Assembly (NCBI GenBank): GCA_019022495.1
Contig: JAFEKR010000050.1
Coordinates: forward strand, 124,001-188,000
DNA from: Epichloe hybrida
Taxonomy: Eukaryota; Ascomycota; Sordariomycetes; Hypocreales; Clavicipitaceae
DNA: 64,000 nt
Direction: 5' to 3'
Positions 56,137 through 64,000 of this stretch are shown in pieces. The position numbers and the translations under genes are program-made. The notes below the pieces were generated by a model. It ran no database searches and was not told the DNA's origin. It saw nothing but the letters and a program-made list of their open reading frames with translations. Each line of letters starts with the position of its first letter. Within the stretch, counting starts at the first letter, position 1.

Positions 56137-56296
56137 GATTCACCATCCGTTCGCAGGAGCCCGTTGCTCAGCCGATTCTGGAGGGGCATCGGACTCAGTC
56201 GAGACCCAGTAAAGGCAGAAACTAGATAGTCGAACAATTCATCTTACGAAATCTGTCTACAAAACATACACTTTCGCGTCAATTCAACTTGTCACA

Positions 56297-57969
56297 ATGG
56301 CTCCTCACGCGCAAGTTACCTCGGGCTCCACGAACGGGGCGGTTCACGCCAACGGCACCGCCGCTGCTTCCCCCAACACTTTTATTGTCAACTCCCCCAA
56401 CGTCAGCTACACGGACACTGAGATCAAATCAAAGTACACCTATCGTACGACCAGCGTCGAGACTGACAGCAACGGCAACCTTGTTGCTACCCCCAAGGAG
56501 ACTCAGTATGACTTCAAAGTCGACCGCAAGGTTCCCAAGGTCGGCATGATGTTGGTCGGCTGGGGCGGCAACAACGGCACCACTGTTACTGCCGGTATTA
56601 TTGCCAACCGTCGCAACCTCGTCTGGGAGACTAAGGAGGGTCCTCGCGAGGCCAACTACTATGGATCCGTTGTCATGGCCTCTACTATGAAGCTGGGAAC
56701 TGAGGCCAAGACCAACAAGGATATCAGTATCCCCTTCCACAATGTCCTCCCTATGGTTCACCCCAATGACCTTTTCATTGGCGGCTGGGACATCAGCAAG
56801 ATGAATCTGGCTCAGGCCATGGACCGCGCCCAGGTCCTGGAGCCTACCTTGAAGGGCCTTGTTAAGAAGGAAATGACTGAACTCGTCCCCCTTCCCTCCA
56901 TCTATTACCCCGACTTCATTGCAGCCAATCAAGAAGACCGTGCCGACAACGTCATTGAGGGTACCAAGGCCTGCAATGCTCATGTTGAGAAGCTCCGTCA
57001 GGACATCCGCGACTTCAAGACCAAGAACAACCTGGACAAAGTCATTGTCATGTGGACTGCCAACACTGAGCGTTACGCCGACGTCTTCCCTGGCGTCAAC
57101 GACACCGCTGACAACCTGCTCAAGTCCATCGAGCAGGGTCATGAGGAAGTCTCCCCCTCGACTGTATTCGCGGTCGCCTGTATCCTGGAGAACACTCCGT
57201 TCATCAATGGTTCTCCCCAAAATACTTTTGTTCCCGGTGCGATCCAGCTTGCTGAGAAGCACAATGCTTTCATTGGTGGCGATGACTTCAAATCTGGCCA
57301 GACCAAGATGAAGTCTGCTCTTGTTGACTTCATGATCAGTGCTGGTATCAAGTTGACCTCTATTGCCAGCTACAACCACCTAGGTAACAATGATGGAAAG
57401 AACCTGAGCTCCCAGAAGCAGTTCCGTTCCAAGGAGATCTCCAAGTCCAACGTCGTTGATGACATGGTTGAGGCCAACTCAGTTCTGTACAAGAAGGGCG
57501 AACATCCTGATCACTGCGTTGTCATCAAGTACATGCCCGCTGTCGCCGATAATAAGCGGGCTCTCGACGAGTACTACGCCGAGATTTTCCTTGGAGGTCA
57601 CCAGACCATTTCGTAAGTCACGGCTTCTCAGATGACACTGCTGTATTTTTCTTCTTCTAACTTGTTTATAGGCTGTTCAACATTTGCGAAGATTCGCTTC
57701 TTGCATCCCCTCTCATCATTGATCTCGTCGTGCTCGCCGAAATGATGTCTCGCATTCAATGGAAGAACTCTGGTTCCGAAGGGGGTTACAAGAACTTCCA
57801 CTGTGTTCTCAGCGTGCTCAGCTACATGCTGAAAGCTCCTCTGACACCTCCCGGTACCCCGGTTGTCAATGCGCTTGCCAAGCAGCGTGCTGCTCTGACC
57901 AACATCTTTCGCGCTTGCGTTGGCCTCGAGCCCGAGTCTGACATGACTCTTGAGCACAAGCTCTTCTAG
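56297..57969 (+). CDS. INO1: Inositol-3-phosphate synthase
   Basis: Converts glucose-6-phosphate to myo-inositol-3-phosphate with NAD, the first step of inositol and phosphatidylinositol synthesis in the cytosol. Exons 56297-57612 and 57672-57969 are joined by a 59-nt intron (GTAAGT, branch TCTAAC, TTTATAG) to give 537 aa, the usual fungal length. The NAD-binding loop is GWGGNNGTT (residues 88-96). Other signature blocks are [56 protein letters not shown] and, in exon 2, [19 protein letters not shown] and [17 protein letters not shown]. Codon use is strongly biased to C-ending codons and the sequence is regular, as in well-expressed genes. A leader intron probably precedes the ATG. Confidence 0.98.
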
Positions 57970-58625
57970 GATCATCTTTGGGGCGGGAATGAGCAATTGG
58001 AAAAAAGTTGAAAAGCACAAGAAAAAGAGAAACCCGAGTTATGTAGGACAAAAATAGCAAGAGACGTAGGTACCTGCACGGAGGTAACCTCTCAATAACA
58101 AATGTGTCTCTTCAAGAAATTTATGTGCCTAATTGTGACGTACGTTGGTCTGAACAGGATGAACACTTTGTGCAGTGACTGGTAGACGAGTGATGAAAGA
58201 AATTAGCTCGTTTGGTAGTTTTCTAAACTTATAATGGCCATATGACGATGCCCCCAGAAAGCATTCGCACAGAGTTGATAACCGTCTTTTGCAACAATGA
58301 AATACATAGGTGGTAATTCGTGATAGAAGGTAATACGTGGGGCCATTTTAAAAAAACGCGGGAAGGCCCGCGACGTCGCGACACCCAAAACCGCGTCGCG
58401 CGTTCTGAGTTCCCCACCACCCACTTAAACACGAACGGCCATCCTCCAGCTATTTCTATCTACACTTACTACTACATAGATCAAACAGCAGACCGTGTCA
58501 ACTCAAGTCGCATTTTATAGATTCCTTTTCTTACCATCTATTCCCTCCTCTACAGAATCGATGATCTAAGCGATATTTGTCCACTCTTATTGAATCAGCA
58601 GACCAAGGCAGCGATTTGCTACGCA
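57970..58625. promoter_or_regulatory. Spacer between INO1 and MRC1
   Basis: 656 bp with INO1 3' flank and the MRC1 promoter. An ACGCG-containing stretch (58354-58400) includes AACGCGGG and CCGCGTCGCGCG. ACGCGT-like MCB sites drive S-phase genes in yeasts, but no exact ACGCGT is seen here, so regulation by MBF is only a possibility. Confidence 0.45.
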
Positions 58626-61600
58626 ATGGCCTCTTCACGAGCTGCTTCAGTCGCTTCGCGTGGCGACTCACCTGAGCCCTTGACACCGCGTTCGAAGATC
58701 AAGGCTCTGCTGGCGACCGTGGAAAGCAGTGACGAAGAAGGAGGGACACGAATTCAATCAAACCGACCAGTCTTTCTCACGGGGATCGGTAAACAGAGAA
58801 CCCGACAGAGCAGTCCGAGATTTGCACAAGACGATGATTCGGACGATTCAGATGTTATTACTCGACCACGAGGCAAGCTCGCGTCGCGGATGCAGGCCAC
58901 TGAGCAGACGACAAAAGGAATCAGGAGCCTGGAGCCGGCGGCAGCGAACGCGAGAGAACGCGTCAGAATGATGTTGGAACGCGATGAGGCGAAGAAGAAC
59001 GATGAGCAGGCCTCAAATGGTGATGACGAAGACGAAGACGAAGATCTCTCCATAGCCCCAAGACGTACGAAGCGAATTCCTGCCGTTGACCAGCAGTCAG
59101 ATGCCGCAGAAGAACCATCTCGACCAACAAGCCCTGGACTATTTGTGTCTTCGCCCATGCGCCCCTCGCCCACTAAGAGCATTTCTGAGAGAGAGGACTC
59201 CGACAATGACCTCCCGGCACTCGATTCGAATCGCTTCAAAGTACTTGTCGAACAGAAAAGACAAGAACGCCTGGCACGAGAAGCTGCCGAAGAAACTCGC
59301 AAAGCTGAACGACGGGTTCAACAGGAAAAGCTTGCTTCTGAAATGGAGCAGTTGGCTTCCGATGATGACGATGGTGGCATTACAGATGACGAAGGAGGAA
59401 GACTACTGACTCAAGAAGCTCGCCCTACCCGGAAGGCGAGCAGAAAGGCAATCGAGGAGATGAACAGGGAAACGCAACGTATGGCCAGAAACATGCAGCT
59501 TGCGCACGAGGCAAAGACGAAGAAGAAGATATCCAAATCGAGTCTGTTTGAACGGTTCAACTATAAGCCAGCCGGTTACGTAGAGCCTGAACGTCAGATG
59601 AACAGCTCTAGCCGACCTACGACGCCACATTCCGATGTCGAGATGAACGATGCCGACACGCCTGCAAGCTCTCCTCCTGCGGCCAAGAACAACCAAACTG
59701 TTGCTACAGACAGTACTATCCCGGCAGCACAGACTACGGAAAATGTACAAGACCTCACGGCGCAGATGTCAGAAGTCACCAAGCCTACCAGTCTCACAAT
59801 GACGAAGGGTGAATCTGGCAAACAACAAGATGCAAGTCCAGACCAAAAGCGGACGCAAAAGCGGATAGTGAGAGTCCGACTCCCTGCTCTACCGGTCAAT
59901 ACGGCCGCGTTAGACTCGGATGACGACCTACAAATCACTACGACGACCAAGGATAAGCTCGATATACTTTTTGATAACATCCCATCCAACAGGACCAGTG
60001 AATTGCATTCAATTCATGTCTTGCGAGCTCTAGCGCAGGTGCGGTCTCCTGGGAAGCAAAGCAGACGAAAGGCCGATCAGTCCAAAATGACGCCTGCAGA
60101 GTTGCAAGCCTACCTGCATCTGAAAGCACGGCAACAAGCTAAAATGGAGCGTGAACGCCGCTTGGAGGTTTTGAGGGGTCAAGGCATCGTGGTCCAGACT
60201 GCTGAAGAACGGGAGAAACAGGAACAAGAGGTGGAAGATCTAGTGGCCAAGGCTAGACAGGAAGCGCAAAAAATTATGGAGGAGGAGCGGGACGAAGCTA
60301 AGAGACTGAGGAAGACAACTGGCGAGGTCGATCCTCTTGCCTGGGATGACAGTGAAGACGAGGAATATCGGAATTCGGCCGACGAGGCCGCAGCCGAGCT
60401 GGAAGTTTCGGGCTCTGAAGACGAGGAGGTCGAGGATGCAGAAGACGAGCAAAATGAGAATGAGTCCGGCAATCCCTTGCTTGATGACGAAGCGGACTTT
60501 GTCGACCCCGAGCTTGAGCAAACTGAAGCTCAAGAGAAGGACGAAGATGATGATGATGAAGTGGACGTCCAACCAGTTCTGCGACAACGCAGAGCCCGGA
60601 ACACTACCACGGTGCTGCTGTCCGACGATGAAGGCGGCGTTGAAGCGACACCCAAACCGATCAGGATGGCCACCCAGATGACCCCTGCAGGTGCGAGCAA
60701 GGTGTCTCCTGGCGCGCCTAACTCGGTCTTGCGATCTGCCAAGAAGACATTTATTCCTGGATTACCTGTCCAAGGCCCTGCTGGTCTGGGCCTCACCCAG
60801 ATATTCGCTGGTACCATGGACAGCCAGACGAGCGACTGCCCTGGGAATGGACCGACGCAGTCGATGATGCCCGATTTTGAACATTTCCCAGACTCGAACT
60901 TCTCAGCTACTGCGGATGAGCCAATGGAAGAAATGATTTTCGATTCCCAACGAGAAGAAGACTTCACGGAAACCCAGGGAGTGCAGCTCAATCTGTCGCA
61001 GTCTCAAATGCACGGCCTCGGTACCTTGATTAGTCACGGAATGCAGACACAAATGTCCGAGGGGATGGAACTTTCTCAGGACATTGGCCTGCAACAATAC
61101 ACTCCTCTTCGCGAAAGATTTTTCGAGCCCCCTTGCTCAACAGTAGAGACAACGATAGTAGAAAAACAAGATGGCGAGCACGATACCGCGCCACAAGACT
61201 CGCCGCTTGTCCGCAAAGGCCGCCTTCGAAGGAGAATGGACATGTCCATCGCCGAGACTGCCATTCCCGAAGCAAGCGAGGAGAACGTACCCAGCACACA
61301 AGAAGATGCTTTCGGAGCGCCAAAAGAGGCGACAAAGGAAGTATCAAAGAAGAAGGTCCATCCCGCTGAAGACTTCAACCGGAAGAAGAGCAAAGCCAAA
61401 GAGATGGTTGAGGAACAGGCCGAGGAGTCTGAGGACGAGTACGCCGGTCTTGGTGGCGTGGATGGCGAGGATAGCGACAATGAGTCGAACGGCTCTGTGG
61501 AGGAGATGATTGACGACACAGCTGGGAATGACAGCGACGAGCGCAAGCTCGCGGCGTTTTATGCGTAAGTTTGCACCACACATGCTCTTCCAAACTCTCC

Positions 61601-62688
61601 ACTCTGCCATCTCACGAGACACGACGCTAACCAAGAAATAAAATTCTTGCAGGGACCGGGAACGAGCACAGGATGAGCAGCAAGTAGAGAAGTTGTTCAA
61701 GGACATCACCAAAGGCATGTTGCGGCGTAAACGCGGTGCCGACTTTGACTTGTCCGACTCGGACTCGGACGGCGAGGCGCGCAAACGTATGAAGAGGCGG
61801 CAATTTGCCAAGATGCAAAAGGCACTGTTTGCCGATGAGCGAGTCAAGAAAATTGCCGAAAATCCCGGCAACCAAGCGTTCCTCCGGACCATCGAAGACC
61901 ACGGCAGCGATGACGAGATGGACTTCCTGGACAGGCCGGAGGACTCGCCGTCACAAGCACACGCCGAGACGCAGTCGCAGGACCACGGCGAAAACCAGCA
62001 ACTCCCAAGCACCACCATCCCCGACAGCCAGCCACACTCGACGAAACCACTAGACGTGGCGGCGTCAGAGAACCGCCCGCCCGCGCACTTGCGGAGAACC
62101 AACAAGGGCAAGAAACCGTCCAACATAGGACAGGTCCGGGAAACGCTCTCCAACCTCCTCGACGAGCCACAGGCCTCCGTGGTGCCCGCCACGGAAGACG
62201 GCTCCGACAGCGAAGCAGACGAAGAAGGAGAAGGCCTTGATCAATCCTCTTCCTCATCCCGAAGCAACAAGGAGAACCAGGCTCCTCACTTGCCCACGTC
62301 CACAGCCGCAACCACGACAATCATCAACCGCTTGGGTTTGAAGCGCAGCTCCTCCTCCATCTCATCCACCCGCATGGCATTTTCAACCGCCTCGGCCTCC
62401 ACCTCGGCCTCCTTCAAAGTCCCCGCGCTGTTGCGCCGCGCCACGGCAAATTCCACAGTCAGCACCAGTTCCTCGAGCGCAGTCAGCACAGCAGGGGGGT
62501 TCGGCGAAGAAGCAAAGATCAAAAAGGGCGCGGGGAAGAAGAGCGGGATCAATGGCTTTGCGAGGGAGAATGAGTCTCGTGTTTTGATGAAGGAGAGCGA
62601 GCGGAGGAGGCAGGAGAGGAAGGTGAGGGGGGCGGAGAAGAGGATTGGCATGGTGGGTGGGTTGTTGGGTCGAGGAGCCTTTGAGTGA
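58626..62688 (+). CDS. MRC1: Mediator of replication checkpoint, Mrc1/Claspin-like
   Basis: Mrc1 travels with the replisome, links polymerase epsilon to the CMG helicase and, when phosphorylated by Mec1/ATR, activates Rad53/Cds1. Exons 58626-61564 and 61653-62688 give 1324 aa; the 88-nt intron has GTAAGT, CGCTAAC and TTGCAG. The start MASSRAASVASRGDSPEPLTPRSKIKALLAT is family-like; the upstream frame to 58590 lacks an ATG. The protein is highly charged, with many SQ/TQ sites, densest around DFTETQGVQLNLSQSQMHG...MQTQMSEGMELSQDIGLQ, as expected for an SQ/TQ cluster. The conserved MRC1-like block spans exon 2's start (DRERAQDEQQVEKLFKDITKGMLRRKRG, then DSDSDGEARKRMKRRQFAKMQKALF). Acidic stretches and a coiled coil (QKRQERLAREAAEETRKAER) are also present. 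It is unrelated in orientation to the minus-strand gene that follows. Confidence 0.92.
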
Positions 62689-63406
62689 ATGTGCATTTCG
62701 GGACATGTATCCGGGTTTCAGCGATTTTAAGTCCTCGGCGTTGGCGAGTGATGCCAATGGGATGGCGCAAGGGATCCATGAGCTGGGTCGACGGACGAGT
62801 CGACGGGTAGGGCGGCTTTGCAATAAATGTACCATGTGCAATGGAAGTCATTCTCGAATCAGATCGAGTGGTGACGCCGCCCCGTCAAAATCGAGAATTC
62901 AAGGGACACGTCGATGGGAATTATCACTTAGTCATGACGAAAAATCACCCGTCCACAAGTCGATAACATTTGTGATGACAGCCACTCTGCTATTTGGGTA
63001 TCCGTAAGTCTAACGTAATCAGCCTCTTGAAGTGATTCAAGACGATGGCCTTGACTGGTCTAAAAAGAATTTGACGAGAAATCCGTCACGCCTCGCCACG
63101 CCATGCCATGCCATGCAAAGCTTCGCTTTCCAAATGCATCTTGAAGCGTTTTCATGAAACGCTACTATAAGTGAGAAATGCCCCAGGTGTAATGTTAAGC
63201 TCATGGTTGGTGTCCTTTTCCCCATTGGAATGATAGGGAAAAAAAAAAAAAAAGAAACCGCCGGCGCCCAACCAATCCTGCTCTTCGCGAGCCAATATTA
63301 TTGAACGAGAAAAGAAGCCCCTATCATGGTTGGAGGATATAGCAACAGGAATGATAATTAAAGAAAAAGAGGGAGAGAAGAGAAGAATGGATGCGGAAAT
63401 GAGACG
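62689..63406. other. Convergent 3' region
   Basis: Between the stops of MRC1 and the methyltransferase gene. It holds direct repeats of GCCACGCCATGCC type (63093-63115), an inverted AAGCGTTTTCATGAAACGCT hairpin at 63142-63161 that could act in 3'-end formation, and an A tract (63239-63255). No gene. Confidence 0.5.
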
Positions 63407-64000
63407 TCATGCCTCCTTTTGCGCCATGACAACGACATAGTCAACCAGGAGCTTTGGCTCAGACCTCTTGGCGGCCATTCTCACGCGGGCATTCAGCATC
63501 TCAACCTCGGCCTCGGGCCACCCGAGGACATCTCGTAGCAAGACGGCCGTCATGGCCTCGACGCCCTCGACGAAGTTGATGGCCATCATGGCGCCGACCT
63601 CCCTGTGGCGCTGGTCCTTGGGCCAGCCCCCGACGGGAACCTTGTGAGCAACCTGCTTGATGGTCGTGAAGCCCGTCTCGGCCGCCCACCGCTTCAGATG
63701 GGGCGTGGGGTCGAGCACCCTGCCCGTCTTGGAGCAGGCCTCCCTCATGGCCACGGTGAGCTGCAGGAAGGGATGCGCGGGGTGGTGCGTGGCCAGAGGT
63801 GCCGCCGCCGCCGCGTCGTCGGCCGAGGGGAAGAAGCAGGTGGACAGTTCCTGGAATTCCACCCAGCCGCCCGGTTTCAGGGCGTTGTGGATCTGCCGCA
63901 TCAGTCGGGGCCAGTTCTTGATCGAGGCGGCCATGTACCGGCAGTGGATGTAGTCGTACTGCTCCGACTGGACCCAGTCGAGCTCTATGTCGTCGACGAG
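63407..64000 (-). CDS. SAM-dependent methyltransferase, LaeA/UMTA-like (5' end outside window)
   Basis: The C-terminal 197 codons of a minus-strand gene that runs off the right edge. The visible part starts in the Rossmann fold: ELDWVQSEQYDYIHCRYMAASIKNW, MRQIHNALKPGGWVEFQEL (the post-motif PGGW loop), then a helical cap with MREACSKTGRVLDPTPHLKRWAAETGF, and ends VRMAAKRSEPKLLVDYVVVMAQKEA. This order is typical of the fungal LaeA-like/UMTA family (methyltransferases and regulators, often nuclear). SAM-binding motif I lies beyond the window. An Ala-rich insert (SADDAAAAAPLATHH) replaces a normally short loop. The exact role is not predictable. Confidence 0.82.
   Translation of the reverse strand, partial: LVDDIELDWVQSEQYDYIHCRYMAASIKNWPRLMRQIHNALKPGGWVEFQELSTCFFPSADDAAAAAPLATHHPAHPFLQLTVAMREACSKTGRVLDPTPHLKRWAAETGFTTIKQVAHKVPVGGWPKDQRHREVGAMMAINFVEGVEAMTAVLLRDVLGWPEAEVEMLNARVRMAAKRSEPKLLVDYVVVMAQKEA

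Larger units (their letters stand above)
54949..56296. promoter_or_regulatory. Region upstream of INO1, with tRNA-like remnants
   Basis: Contains a tRNA-like/SINE-like stretch (55275-55375) and a tRNA T-arm-like hairpin (55997-56013), both on the minus strand, an A tract (55975-55986) and, nearer the gene, a probable leader intron of INO1. No protein-coding gene is supported; the frame at 55108-55428 has no recognisable features. Confidence 0.45.

Noticed and set aside
4250..62688. Functional genome-maintenance cluster (RAD52, STS1, RecQ, MRC1)
   Set aside because: The genes are widely spaced, mixed in orientation and interleaved with unrelated housekeeping genes; coincidence is the simplest reading.
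22937..64000. Possible secondary-metabolite cluster because of an O-methyltransferase and a LaeA-like methyltransferase
   Set aside because: The two genes are about 40 kb apart and no polyketide, peptide or terpene synthase, P450 or dedicated transporter lies between them.
1..64000. CRISPR arrays or bacterial operon features
   Set aside because: The window is eukaryotic with spliced genes; the short tandem repeats lack spacer structure.

Overview
The window is a piece of a filamentous ascomycete nuclear chromosome (Pezizomycotina, most likely Sordariomycetes/Hypocreales). The reasons are short GT-AG introns of about 50-190 nt with CTAAC/CTGAC-like branch sites, genes on both strands without operons, a Fusarium-like N-terminus on the Sts1/Cut8 protein, and typical Pezizomycotina families: RAD52 starting MPAPGDQH, an ORMDL protein, a DUF3405 protein and a SUR7/PalI protein. 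No species is claimed. Gene models were built by reading splice sites by eye; exon coordinates are given in each entry.

Layout. 0-5.9 kb: 3' part of an Mgr3-like TPR gene (+), a small bZIP factor (+), RAD52 (-). 6.7-13.8 kb: STS1/cut8 (-), the RRM protein NOP13 (+) and an F-box-like gene (-). 15.4-22.2 kb: five-knuckle AIR-type TRAMP zinc protein (-), ORM sphingolipid regulator (+), GPI-anchored Thr/Pro-repeat wall protein (+). 22.9-28.9 kb: O-methyltransferase (+), SUR7/PalI membrane protein (-), RRM-like orphan (-), and Mediator subunit MED1 (+) divergent from the orphan. 28.9-35.2 kb is a patchy stretch: a 5S rRNA relic, a frame-broken APH-family kinase gene, a long inverted repeat, an intact RecQ helicase and a frame-broken zinc-finger gene. 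35.8-51.4 kb (all -): GPI-anchored GH16 glucanase, mitochondrial methionyl-tRNA formyltransferase, an acidic orphan protein, a DUF3405 type II membrane protein, and a paxillin-like LIM protein. 51.4-56.3 kb is gene-poor and holds a 0.4-kb element with terminal inverted repeats and tRNA-like sequences. 56.3-64 kb: inositol-3-phosphate synthase INO1 (+), replication-checkpoint mediator MRC1 (+), and the 3' part of a LaeA/UMTA-like methyltransferase (-).

The genes are mostly unrelated housekeeping loci. Several concern genome maintenance (RAD52, RecQ, MRC1; Sts1 tethers nuclear proteasomes), but they are dispersed and nothing shows they work as a unit. The two methyltransferases are far apart and no secondary-metabolite backbone gene is present. 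I found no CRISPR array, no confident tRNA gene, no autonomous transposon and no clear new multi-gene system. The most interesting signals are the two inverted-repeat elements, the decaying stretch around RecQ, the tandem-repeat wall protein and three orphan proteins.
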